This document shows positions 43,620-52,092 of a DNA stretch of 64,000 nt, piece by piece. Origin of the DNA: Streptomyces sp. M41(2017) (GTDB lineage: Bacteria; Actinomycetota; Actinomycetes; Streptomycetales; Streptomycetaceae); assembly GCF_002078175.1 (NCBI RefSeq), contig NZ_MWFK01000001.1, forward strand, positions 5,022,001-5,086,000. Reading direction: 5' to 3'. The notes beneath the pieces were generated by a model. That model saw only the letters and a program-made list of their open reading frames with translations, was not told the origin of the DNA and did not search any database. Every line of letters begins with the position of its first letter. The stretch's first letter is position 1. Made by a program: the position numbers and the translations under genes.

Positions 43620-45172
43620 GCACTCCACTGGTCGAGGCGCGGGGGATCACCAAGCGGTACGGCCCCACCGTCGCTCTCCGAGACGGTCGACTCGCCGTGT
43701 TCCCCGGCGAGTCCCATGCCCTGGTCGGCCGCAACGGCGCCGGCAAGTCCACCCTCGTCACCCTGCTCACCGGCCTTCAGGCACCCGACGAGGGGACGAT
43801 CAGCTTCGACGGCCGGCCCGCACCCGCGCTCGCCGACCGTGACGCCTGGCGGCGCAAGGTCGCCTGCGTCTACCAGAAACCCACCGTCGTACCGGAGTTG
43901 ACGGTCGCCGAGAACCTCTTCATCAACCGGCAGCCGGCGGGCCGGGGTGGCTTCATCAGCTGGCGCCGGCTCCGGTCCGAGGCGGCGCGGCTGCTGGAGA
44001 CCTGGGACGTGCGCGTCGACCCGGACGCACGCACCGCGGACCTCAAGGTCGAGGACCGGCAGATGGTCGAGATCGCGCGGGCGCTCTCCTTCGGCGCCCG
44101 GTTCATCGTGCTGGACGAACCCACCGCTCAGCTCGACAGCCGGGAGATAGAGCGGCTCTTCACCCGGATGCGGGGGCTCCAGGAATCCGGCGTCACCTTC
44201 CTGTTCATTTCGCACCACCTCCAGGAGGTGTACGAGGTCTGCCAGACGGTCACGGTCCTGCGGGACGCCCGCTGGATCACCACCGCGCCGGTCGCCGACC
44301 TCCCGCGCCCCGCCCTGATCGAGGCCATGGCGGGGGAGTCGATCGCCGAACCGGCCGTCGAAGCGCGGGAGTCGGACGGGGACGCACCCGTGGTCCTGGA
44401 CAGCACGGGACTCACCTCCCCGGCGTACGAGCGGATCGACCTGACCGTCCGCCGGGGTGAGGTCGTCGGGCTCGCCGGCTCCAGCGGCAGCGGCAAGACC
44501 GAGCTCGCCGAGTCCTTCGCGGGACTGCACACCCCCACCGGCGGCAGCGCCCGGCTGGACGGCGAGCGGCTCCCGTTCGGTGACGTGGCCGCCGCGCTGA
44601 AGGCCGGCGTCGGCTGCGTTCCGCGGGACCGGCACGAGCAGGGCCTGGTGCCCGGGATGAGCGTCGGTGACAACGTCACCCTGAGCGTCCTGGACCGGCT
44701 GGGCCGTCGCGGGTTCATCGGCACCGGCCGCAGACGCGGTTTCGCCGCCGGGCTCATCGAACGCCTCGGCATCCACACCGAGGGGCCCGAGCAGCCGGTC
44801 TCCGACCTCTCGGGCGGCAACGCGCAGAAGGTCGTCATGGCCCGCGCGCTCGCCTCGGACCCGCGCCTGCTCGTCCTGATCAACCCGACCGCGGGCGTCG
44901 ACGTGAAGTCCAAGGAGTCCCTGCTGTCCCGGATGGACAGCGCCCGTGAGGACGGCACCGCCGTGCTGGTCGTCTCCGACGAACTCGACGACCTGCGCCG
45001 CTGCGACCGCGTCCTCGTCCTCTTCCACGGCCGTGTCGTCGCCGAGCATCCGGCGGGCTGGCGCGACCACGAGCTGATCGCCTCCATCGAAGGAGTGGAC
45101 CATGGCAACGGCACCGCCGCGGGGGACACCCCCCAGGCCCCCGGGAGCGGCGGGGGAGGCCGGGATGACTGA
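43616..45172 (+). CDS. Sugar ABC transporter ATPase, tandem (RbsA-type), asymmetric
   Basis: 518 residues with two nucleotide-binding domains (about 5-245 and 255-505). Domain 1 has Walker A GRNGAGKST and Walker B FIVLDEPTAQLD, but its signature is degenerate (LKVEDRQ). Domain 2 has Walker A GSSGSGKTE and a good signature LSGGNAQ, but Walker B reads LLVLINPTAGVD, with Ile-Asn in place of Asp-Glu. In the folded dimer this leaves one complete ATP site and one degenerate site. It is coupled to the binding protein gene by ATGA and overlaps the permease gene. Confidence 0.94.
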   Translation: MSTPLVEARGITKRYGPTVALRDGRLAVFPGESHALVGRNGAGKSTLVTLLTGLQAPDEGTISFDGRPAPALADRDAWRRKVACVYQKPTVVPELTVAENLFINRQPAGRGGFISWRRLRSEAARLLETWDVRVDPDARTADLKVEDRQMVEIARALSFGARFIVLDEPTAQLDSREIERLFTRMRGLQESGVTFLFISHHLQEVYEVCQTVTVLRDARWITTAPVADLPRPALIEAMAGESIAEPAVEARESDGDAPVVLDSTGLTSPAYERIDLTVRRGEVVGLAGSSGSGKTELAESFAGLHTPTGGSARLDGERLPFGDVAAALKAGVGCVPRDRHEQGLVPGMSVGDNVTLSVLDRLGRRGFIGTGRRRGFAAGLIERLGIHTEGPEQPVSDLSGGNAQKVVMARALASDPRLLVLINPTAGVDVKSKESLLSRMDSAREDGTAVLVVSDELDDLRRCDRVLVLFHGRVVAEHPAGWRDHELIASIEGVDHGNGTAAGDTPQAPGSGGGGRDD

Positions 45173-46190
45173 GACGAAGACCCCGGCGCTCACCCCCGCC
45201 CGCACCCCCGACCCACGCGCCGCCAAGGCCGTCCTCCTGCGCAGGGCCCGCGAACTCGCCCTCGTGCCGGCCCTGTTGCTCCTGGTCGTGCTCGGCGCGT
45301 TCGTCAACGACTCCTTCCTCACCGAACGCAACATCATCTCCATCCTCGGAGCCTCCGCCGCCCTCGCGATGGTCGTGCTCGCCGAGTCCCTCGTCCTCAT
45401 CACCGGCAAGTTCGACCTGTCGCTGGAGTCCGTCGTCGGCATCGCGCCCGCTGTCGGCGCGCTGCTCGTCCTGCCCGCCGCCCGGTCCGGCTGGGGCACG
45501 GAGTTCCCGGCGGCGCTCGCCCTCCTCGCGATCCTCGTCGTGGGCGCCGCCATCGGAGCCTTCAACGGCGTCCTCGTCGTGAAGTTCAAGCTGAACGCCT
45601 TCATCGTCACGCTCGCCATGCTGATCGTCCTGCGGGGCCTTCTGGTCGGAGCGACCAAGGGCAAGACCCTGTTCGGCATGCCCGACGCGTTCTTCTCCCT
45701 CGCCACCACGACGTTCCTGCGGGTCCCGCTGTCGGTGTGGCTGGCCGCCGTCGCCTTCGCGGTCGCCGGTCTGGTCCTCAAGTACCACCGCGTCGGACGC
45801 GCGTTGTACGCCATCGGCGGCAACGCCGACGCGGCCCGCGCCGCCGGCATCCGGGTCGAGCGGGTGATGCTCGGGGTGTTCGTGGTCGCGGGCGTGCTCG
45901 CGTCGGTCGGCGGCGTCATGCAGACCGGCTACGTCGGCGCGATCAGCGCCAACCAGGGCAACAACATGATCTTCACGGTGTTCGCCGCCGCGGTCATCGG
46001 CGGGATCAGCCTCGACGGCGGCAAGGGCACCATGTTCGGCGCCCTCACCGGTGTCCTCCTCCTCGGCGTGGTGCAGAACCTGCTCACGCTCGCCCAGGTG
46101 CCGTCCTTCTGGATCCAGGCCATCTACGGCGGGATCATCCTCGTCGCCCTCATGATCGCCCGGGTGACCACGGGCCGCGCGCAGGACTGA
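45102..46190 (+). CDS. Sugar ABC transporter permease (RbsC type)
   Basis: Up to 362 residues. The ATG at 45102 has AAGGAG 6 bases upstream and overlaps the ATPase gene by 71 bases; an ATG at 45165 with GGAGG is equally well placed and would give 341 residues. About eight to ten helices follow from LALVPALLLLVVLGAFVNDSF. Family marks are GKFDLSLESVVGIAPAV, IGAFNGVLVVKFKLNAFIVTLAML and YAIGGNADAARAAGI. It forms the channel as a homodimer with the tandem ATPase. Confidence 0.92.
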   Translation: MATAPPRGTPPRPPGAAGEAGMTETKTPALTPARTPDPRAAKAVLLRRARELALVPALLLLVVLGAFVNDSFLTERNIISILGASAALAMVVLAESLVLITGKFDLSLESVVGIAPAVGALLVLPAARSGWGTEFPAALALLAILVVGAAIGAFNGVLVVKFKLNAFIVTLAMLIVLRGLLVGATKGKTLFGMPDAFFSLATTTFLRVPLSVWLAAVAFAVAGLVLKYHRVGRALYAIGGNADAARAAGIRVERVMLGVFVVAGVLASVGGVMQTGYVGAISANQGNNMIFTVFAAAVIGGISLDGGKGTMFGALTGVLLLGVVQNLLTLAQVPSFWIQAIYGGIILVALMIARVTTGRAQD

Positions 46191-46263
46191 GCGACCGAGC
46201 ACCGGGGCCCGGACCGGCGGACGCCCCACCGAGGACCCCCTGTCACCGACCGAAAGGCCTTCC

Positions 46264-47619
46264 GTGTCCCCGACCCCCGCCCGCATCACCGCGGTCGACA
46301 CCTACGACGTCCGTTTCCCCACCTCGCGCGAGCTCGACGGCTCGGACGCGATGAACCCGGACCCCGACTACTCGGCGGCGTACGTCGTCCTGCGCAGCGA
46401 CGCGCCGGACGGGGCCGAGGGGCACGGCTTCACCTTCACCATCGGGCGGGGCAATGATGTCCAGGTCGCCGCGATCGACGCGCTGCGTGGTCATGTCCTC
46501 GGCCGGCCGGTGGACGAGCTGTGCGACGACCCGGGCTCCCTCTCCCGGGACCTGGTCGGCGACAGCCAACTGCGCTGGCTCGGACCGGAGAAGGGCGTGA
46601 TGCACATGGCGATCGGCGCCGTGGTCAACGCCGTGTGGGACCTGGCGGCCAAGCGCGCCCGCAAACCCCTGTGGCAGCTTCTCGCGGAGGCCGACCCCGC
46701 CTGGCTCGTCGGCCAGGTCGACTTCCGCTACATCACGGACGCGCTGACCCCGGACGAGGCGCTCCACCTGCTGCGCCGGGGGAGGGAAGGGGCGACGGAG
46801 CGCACCGCCACCCTGCGCGCCGAGGGCTTCCCGGCCTACACCACCTCACCGGGCTGGCTCGGCTACAGCGACGAGAAGCTCACCCGGCTCGCCGCGGAGG
46901 CGGTCGCCGGGGGATTCCGTCAGATCAAACTGAAGGTGGGGGCGGACCTGGCGGACGACGTACGCCGCTGCCGGGTCGCCCGCGCCGTGGTGGGCCCGGA
47001 CATCCGCATCGCGATCGACGCCAACCAGCGCTGGAACGTCGACGAGGCGATCGACTGGACACGGGCCCTCGCCGAGTTCGAGCCGTACTGGATCGAGGAG
47101 CCGACGAGCCCGGACGACATCCTCGGCCACGCCGCCGTCCGCTCGGCCGTCGCCCCCGTCAAGGTCGCCACCGGTGAACACGTCCAGAACCGCATCGTGT
47201 TCAAGCAGCTCCTCCAGGCGGGTTCCGTCGATGTCCTGCAGATCGACGCGGCCCGGGTCGGCGGGGTCAACGAGAACCTCGCCATCCTGCTCCTCGCGGC
47301 CAAGTTCGGCATTCCCGTCTGCCCGCACGCGGGAGGCGTCGGACTGTGCGAACTCGTCCAGCACCTCTCGATGTTCGACTTCGTCGCCCTGGCCGGCACC
47401 ACCGACGACCGGGTCATCGAGTACGTCGACCACCTGCACGACCACTTCACCGAACCGGTGGTGATCCGCGACGGCCGCTACACGGCACCCACCGCTCCGG
47501 GCTTCTCCGCCACGATGCGCCCCGAGTCCATCGCGGAGTTCACCTATCCGGACGGCTCCTTCTGGACCGCCGACCTCGCCCGGCGGGACGCCGACGAACG
47601 CAAAGGGAAGGCAGCATGA
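46264..47619 (+). CDS. L-fuconate dehydratase (enolase superfamily)
   Basis: 451 residues from GTG 46264 (AAAGG upstream). It removes water from L-fuconate to give 2-keto-3-deoxy-L-fuconate. Enolase-superfamily residues: the catalytic Lys pair in IKLKVG (Lys222/Lys224), metal ligands in IDANQRW, IEEPTSPDD and VATGEHVQN, and the general-base His in CPHAGGVGL. The N-terminal segment FPTSRELDGSDAMNPDPDYSAAYV is distinctive for fuconate dehydratase rather than mandelate racemase. It follows the permease after 73 bases and overlaps the next gene by ATGA. Confidence 0.93.
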   Translation: MSPTPARITAVDTYDVRFPTSRELDGSDAMNPDPDYSAAYVVLRSDAPDGAEGHGFTFTIGRGNDVQVAAIDALRGHVLGRPVDELCDDPGSLSRDLVGDSQLRWLGPEKGVMHMAIGAVVNAVWDLAAKRARKPLWQLLAEADPAWLVGQVDFRYITDALTPDEALHLLRRGREGATERTATLRAEGFPAYTTSPGWLGYSDEKLTRLAAEAVAGGFRQIKLKVGADLADDVRRCRVARAVVGPDIRIAIDANQRWNVDEAIDWTRALAEFEPYWIEEPTSPDDILGHAAVRSAVAPVKVATGEHVQNRIVFKQLLQAGSVDVLQIDAARVGGVNENLAILLLAAKFGIPVCPHAGGVGLCELVQHLSMFDFVALAGTTDDRVIEYVDHLHDHFTEPVVIRDGRYTAPTAPGFSATMRPESIAEFTYPDGSFWTADLARRDADERKGKAA

Positions 47620-48389
47620 CGGACCCTCAGGACCTCCGTGACTTCGACGGGCTCACGGCGCTGGTGACGGGCGGCGCCTCCGGCATCGGCCGGGCCACCG
47701 CCGACCTCCTCGCCGCCCGCGGTGCCCGCGTCGCCGTCCTCGACCTCGACCCGTCGTCGGTCGGCAAGCCGCTCACCGGCCACCGCGCCGACGTCACCGA
47801 CGACGCCTCGGTGCGGGCGGCGACGGCCGCCGCGGTCGCCGGACTGGGCGGCCTCGACGTGCTCGTCAACAACGCGGGCATCGGCGCCCGCGGCACCGTC
47901 GAGGACAACGACGACGAGGAATGGAGCCGCGTGCTGGACGTCAACGTCCTCGGCATCGTGCGGACCACCCGAGCGGCGCTGCCCCACCTGCGGGCCTCCT
48001 CGCACGCGGCGATCGTGAACACCTGCTCCATCGCGGCCACCGCCGGACTGCCCCAGCGCGCCCTGTACTCGGCCTCCAAGGGCGCCGTCCTCGCCCTCAC
48101 CCTCGCGATGGCCGCCGACCACGTCCGCCAGGGCATCCGCGTGAACTGCGTCAACCCCGGCACGGTCGACACCCCGTGGGTCGGCCGGCTCCTCGACGCC
48201 GCCCCCGACCCGGCCGCCGAACGCGCCGCCCTGGAGGCCCGCCAGCCCACCGGCCGGCTGGTGTCCGCGCCCGAGGTCGCCGGGGCCATCGCCTACCTGG
48301 CGAGCCCCCTGTCCGGCGCCACCACCGGCACCGCGCTCGCCGTCGACGGCGGCATGCAGGGCCTGCGACTGCGCCCGGCGGGCCGGTGA
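47616..48389 (+). CDS. SDR dehydrogenase, probable 2-keto-3-deoxy-L-fuconate dehydrogenase
   Basis: 257 residues, a classical SDR: VTGGASGIG (cofactor), LDLD after the second strand, favouring NAD, NNAG, and the catalytic Ser with YSASK. Its place directly after fuconate dehydratase, with ATGA coupling, suggests oxidation of 2-keto-3-deoxy-L-fuconate on the non-phosphorylative route. No aldolase follows in this operon, so the product must be cleaved by an enzyme coded elsewhere or by a hydrolase route. Its stop is coupled to the reductase gene by GTGA. Confidence 0.88.
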   Translation: MTDPQDLRDFDGLTALVTGGASGIGRATADLLAARGARVAVLDLDPSSVGKPLTGHRADVTDDASVRAATAAAVAGLGGLDVLVNNAGIGARGTVEDNDDEEWSRVLDVNVLGIVRTTRAALPHLRASSHAAIVNTCSIAATAGLPQRALYSASKGAVLALTLAMAADHVRQGIRVNCVNPGTVDTPWVGRLLDAAPDPAAERAALEARQPTGRLVSAPEVAGAIAYLASPLSGATTGTALAVDGGMQGLRLRPAGR

Positions 48390-49372
48390 ACACCCTCGGC
48401 GCGAGCGGGGTCCCCGTCGGCGCCCTCTCCTTCGGCGCCGCCGGCATCGGCAACCTGTACACGAAGGTGACCGACGAGCAGGCCCGCGCGGCCGTCGACG
48501 TCGCCTGGACCTGCGGCATCCGCACCTTCGACACCGCCCCGCACTACGGCATCGGCCTCTCCGAGCGGCGGCTCGGCGCCGCCCTGCGCGACCGGCCCCG
48601 CGCCGCGTACACCCTCTCGACCAAGGTCGGCCGCCTGCTGGAACCCGCGGACGCGGGCGGCGACGACCTCGCCCACGGCTTCGCGGTGCCGGCCACCCAC
48701 CGCCGTGTCTGGGACTTCAGCGCCGACGGGGTGCGCCGGAGCCTGGACGCCAGCCTCGAACGGCTCGGCCTCGACCGGGTGGACGTCGTCTACCTGCACG
48801 ACCCCGACGACCACGCCGAGCAGGCCTTCCACGAGGCGTACCCGGCGCTGGAGAGGCTCCGCGCACAGGGCGTCGTCGGCGCGATCGGCGCGGGTATGAA
48901 CCAGACCGCGATGCTCACACGCTTCGTCCAGGACACGGACGTCGACGTGGTCCTCTGCGCCGGCCGCTACACCCTCCTCGACCACGACGCCCTCACCGCC
49001 CTGCTGCCCGCCGCCCGCCGGCGCGGCACCTCCGTCGTGGTGGGCGGCGCCTTCAACTCCGGTCTGCTGGCCGACCCGGGCCCCGGGTCGACCTACGACT
49101 ACGCCCCCGCACCGTCCGCGTTGCTCGACCGGGCGCTCCGCCTGAAGGAGATCGCCGAGCGCCACGGGACCACGCTGCGGGCCGCGGCCCTCGCCCTGCC
49201 CGCGGCGCACCCCGCCGTCGCGAGCGTCCTCGTTGGCCCCCGCTCCGCAGCCGAAGTCCGCGACTGCGCGGCGCAGTTCGCCACCCCCGTACCGGCGTCC
49301 TTCTGGCGGGAGCTGCGCGCCGGCGGCCTGCTGCCGGACTCCGCCCCCCTCCCCGTACCGGAGCCGTCATGA
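48386..49372 (+). CDS. Aldo/keto reductase, probable L-fucose dehydrogenase
   Basis: 328 residues from GTG 48386. AKR barrel marks: GAAGIGNLYTKVTDEQA, the Asp/Tyr pair FDTAPHYGIGLSERRLG, Lys in STKVGRLL and His in VYLHDPDD. The long form of loops matches the D-threo-aldose 1-dehydrogenase/L-fucose dehydrogenase group. In this operon it would oxidise L-fucose to the lactone. It overlaps both neighbours by four bases. Confidence 0.88.
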   Translation: MNTLGASGVPVGALSFGAAGIGNLYTKVTDEQARAAVDVAWTCGIRTFDTAPHYGIGLSERRLGAALRDRPRAAYTLSTKVGRLLEPADAGGDDLAHGFAVPATHRRVWDFSADGVRRSLDASLERLGLDRVDVVYLHDPDDHAEQAFHEAYPALERLRAQGVVGAIGAGMNQTAMLTRFVQDTDVDVVLCAGRYTLLDHDALTALLPAARRRGTSVVVGGAFNSGLLADPGPGSTYDYAPAPSALLDRALRLKEIAERHGTTLRAAALALPAAHPAVASVLVGPRSAAEVRDCAAQFATPVPASFWRELRAGGLLPDSAPLPVPEPS

Positions 49373-49683
49373 GAGTCGCCCTGCACACCAAGGTCCGCCC
49401 GGAGCGCGTCGCAGCCTACGAGGCGGCGCACCGACAGGTGCCCGCCGAACTCACCGCGGCGATCCGGGCCGCCGGAGCCACCGCCTGGACCATCTGGCGC
49501 AGCGGCACCGACCTCTTCCACCTCCTGGAGTGCGAGGACTACGGGCGCATGCTCGCGGAACTGGACAAGCTCCCCGTGAACATCGCCTGGCAGGCCCGCA
49601 TGGCCGAACTCCTCGACGTCGTGCACGACTACTCCGGCGCGGGCGCCGAGGCGGGACTGCCCGTGGTCTGGGAACTGCCGTGA
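49369..49683 (+). CDS. L-rhamnose/L-fucose mutarotase (RhaM/RhaU family)
   Basis: 104 residues of the RhaM ferredoxin-like fold: ALHTKVRPERVAAYEAAH, IRAAGATAWTIWRSGTDLFHLLECEDYGRM and PVNIAWQARMAELLDV. Members speed up the exchange of alpha and beta anomers of 6-deoxy-hexoses; here this would feed the anomer used by the L-fucose dehydrogenase. It is coupled on both sides (ATGA and GTGA). Confidence 0.92.
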   Translation: MRVALHTKVRPERVAAYEAAHRQVPAELTAAIRAAGATAWTIWRSGTDLFHLLECEDYGRMLAELDKLPVNIAWQARMAELLDVVHDYSGAGAEAGLPVVWELP

Positions 49684-50519
49684 CGGTCGACGCGCACCAC
49701 CACGTGTGGGACCTCGCCGTCCGGGACCAGGACTGGATCACCGGACCCGAACTCCGGCCGCTGCGCCGGAACTTCGGGATGCCGGACCTCGAACCCGAGG
49801 CCGCGGCGGCGGGTGTGGACCGTACCGTCCTCGTGCAGACGGTCACCGTCGCCGAGGAGACTCCGGAGCTGCTCGCCCTCACGCGGGAGAACCCCCTGGT
49901 GGCCGGCGTCGTCGGCTGGACCGACCTGACCTGCCCCGACGTCGCCGACGAACTGGCGCGGCTGCGGGAACTGCCCGGCGGCCACCGCCTCAAGGGCGTC
50001 CGCCACCAGGTCCAGGGCGAGCGCGACCCCGGATGGCTGCTGCGCCCGGACGTGCGGCGCGGACTCGAAGCCGTCGCCGATGCGGGACTGGTGTACGACC
50101 TCGTGGTCCTGCCGCACCAGTTGCCCGCGTGCGTCCGGGCCGCGGCCGACCGGCCCGGGCTCACGTTCGTCCTCGACCACCTGGGCAAGCCCCCCGTCGC
50201 CTCCGGTGCCCTCGAACCCTGGGCGAGTGCCGTCCGCGCGCTGGCCGCGCTGCCCAACACCGTCTGCAAGCTCTCCGGGCTGGTCACCGAGGCCGACCCG
50301 GCCCGGCGGACCCCGGACGCCCTGCGGCCGTACGCGGACACCGTCCTCACCGTCTTCGGGCCCGACCGGATCATGTTCGGCTCGGACTGGCCGGTGTGCA
50401 CGCTGGCCGCCACCTACGGCGAAGTCATGGGGATCGCCCAGGAGTTGACGACGACGCTCGGCCCGGGCGAGCGGGAGGCGGTGTTCGCCGGGACCGCCAC
50501 GCGCGTGTACGGGCTCTGA
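49680..50519 (+). CDS. Amidohydrolase-type sugar lactonase, probable L-fuconolactonase
   Basis: 279 residues from GTG 49680. TIM-barrel metal-dependent hydrolase: VDAHHHVWD at the start, TFVLDHLGKPP and FGSDWPVC at the ends of later strands, as in COG3618 lactonases. It would open L-fucono-lactone made by the reductase gene product to L-fuconate, the substrate of the dehydratase. Last gene of the operon. It converges on the membrane protein gene with only 28 bases between and no clear hairpin. Confidence 0.9.
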   Translation: MTVDAHHHVWDLAVRDQDWITGPELRPLRRNFGMPDLEPEAAAAGVDRTVLVQTVTVAEETPELLALTRENPLVAGVVGWTDLTCPDVADELARLRELPGGHRLKGVRHQVQGERDPGWLLRPDVRRGLEAVADAGLVYDLVVLPHQLPACVRAAADRPGLTFVLDHLGKPPVASGALEPWASAVRALAALPNTVCKLSGLVTEADPARRTPDALRPYADTVLTVFGPDRIMFGSDWPVCTLAATYGEVMGIAQELTTTLGPGEREAVFAGTATRVYGL

Positions 50520-50547
50520 CCCGCGGGCTCCGCCCGGCCGCGGCGGC

Positions 50548-51975
50548 TCAGGGCGCCCGCCGCGCTGCACCGCCTTCTAGCCGGGTCGGCGGGAGGAAGT
50601 CGCGTACGTACGTCCGGTGCCAGCAGGCGCCCGTCTCGCGCAGTTCTGACCACGTCGTGTAGCGGTAGCGGAAGAGGCGGGCGCGGACGAAGCGAGGCGG
50701 CGCGTCCGCGGGGAACGGCGAGCGGCGCAGCAGCCGCAGCGTGTCCCGGTCGTTCACCAGCAGCCGTTCCACCAGCCCGCCGAACCACGCGTCGGCGTAG
50801 CCGGGGGAGAGCGCGGCGAACCACATCAGCCAGTCGAGGCGCAGATGGTACGGAGCGAACTGGCGCGGCCAGTACCGGGGATCACCGGGCTTGCCCCGGA
50901 ACGCGTACTCCCGCCAGCCGGTGTCCTCGTGCGGGACCTCGTCGGCGGTGCCCTCGACCACCACCTCGTGGCGCACCCGGCTGACGCTGCCGAACGCCCC
51001 GTAGGTGTTGACGAGCCGGAGCGGGTCGAAGGAGCGGTTCATGACCTGCCGCCGCGAGAGCATGTTGCGCACCGGGCGGACGCCGAGCGCCAGCAGCCCG
51101 GCGGACACCGCGAGGACGACGATCTCGTACCAGAGCGGGGGCGCCGCGGTGTGCGGCGCGTCTCCGGGGATCCGTACGGCACTCACGGCGATCACGATCG
51201 TCGTCCAGTTCAGCCAGGAGAAGTTGCCGGACAGCACCAGCCACAGCTGGGTCAGGATCATCAGGCAGGCCGCGGCGGTCGCGACCGGCTGCGGGGTGAA
51301 CAGCAGCACCGGCACGACGAGTTGGGTGACGTGGTTCGCGGCCACCTCGACGCGGTGCAGCGGTTTCGGGAGGTGGTGGAAGAACCAGCTCAGCGGCCCC
51401 GGCATCGGCTGGGTCTCGTGGTGGTGGTCGAGACAGGTCAGGTCGCGCCAGCAGGGGTCGCCCCGCATCTTGATCAGGCCCGCCCCGAACTCGACGCGGA
51501 ACAGCAGCCAGCGCAGCAGGAACAGGACCACGACGGGCGGCGCCACCTCGTCGTTGCCCAGGAACACCGCCAGGAACCCCGCCTCCAGGAGCAGGGACTC
51601 CCAGCCGAACGCGTACCAGGTCTGGCCCACGTTGACGACGGACAGGTACATCGCCCACGGGAGCAGCCACAGCAGCATCGAGCCCCACAGCGGCAGATAC
51701 GCGTCGGCGCCCGCGATCAGTGCCACCGACACGGCGCAGCCCGTCCAGGACCAGAGGGCGAAGAAACGGTCCGAGTAGCGCAGATGGAACACGCTCGGGG
51801 CGTCCCGGAAGCGGACCCGCCGCAGGAAACGCGGCACCGGCAGCATCCCGCGCTCCCCGATCAGCGCGCGGAACTGCAGCGCCGCGCCGAGGAACGCGAC
51901 GAGATACAGGACGGCCAGCCCCCGCTGGAGGACCAGCCGGCTCAGCCAGTAGTCGGGTGCCGCGAACCACTCCAC
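50548..51975 (-). CDS. Lipase maturation factor family membrane protein
   Basis: 475 residues from GTG 51975 (VEWFAAPDYWLSRLVLQRG), which has GAGGAG 8 bases upstream; an ATG at 51999 lacks a site. Six to nine helices fill the first 300 residues, with GQTWYAFGWESLLLEAGFLAVFLG and RVEFGAGLIKMRGDPCWRDLTCLDHHHETQPMPGPLSWFFH typical of LMF1 relatives. The C-terminal soluble domain has YGAFGSVSRVRHEVVVEGT and PRYWPRQFAPYHLRLDWLMWF. Vertebrate LMF1 helps lipases fold in the ER; the role of bacterial members is not settled. Transcribed alone. Confidence 0.9.
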   Translation of the reverse strand: MEWFAAPDYWLSRLVLQRGLAVLYLVAFLGAALQFRALIGERGMLPVPRFLRRVRFRDAPSVFHLRYSDRFFALWSWTGCAVSVALIAGADAYLPLWGSMLLWLLPWAMYLSVVNVGQTWYAFGWESLLLEAGFLAVFLGNDEVAPPVVVLFLLRWLLFRVEFGAGLIKMRGDPCWRDLTCLDHHHETQPMPGPLSWFFHHLPKPLHRVEVAANHVTQLVVPVLLFTPQPVATAAACLMILTQLWLVLSGNFSWLNWTTIVIAVSAVRIPGDAPHTAAPPLWYEIVVLAVSAGLLALGVRPVRNMLSRRQVMNRSFDPLRLVNTYGAFGSVSRVRHEVVVEGTADEVPHEDTGWREYAFRGKPGDPRYWPRQFAPYHLRLDWLMWFAALSPGYADAWFGGLVERLLVNDRDTLRLLRRSPFPADAPPRFVRARLFRYRYTTWSELRETGACWHRTYVRDFLPPTRLEGGAARRAP

Positions 51976-52092
51976 GTCGAGCGCTCCTCTCCCGTCCATT
52001 GTGACGCTGGGTGACCGTACTCCGCTTGCGTGCGCCAAGAGGGTGACGCAGAGAATGATCCACGACTGGCCCGCGATGAACGGGAGAACGTG

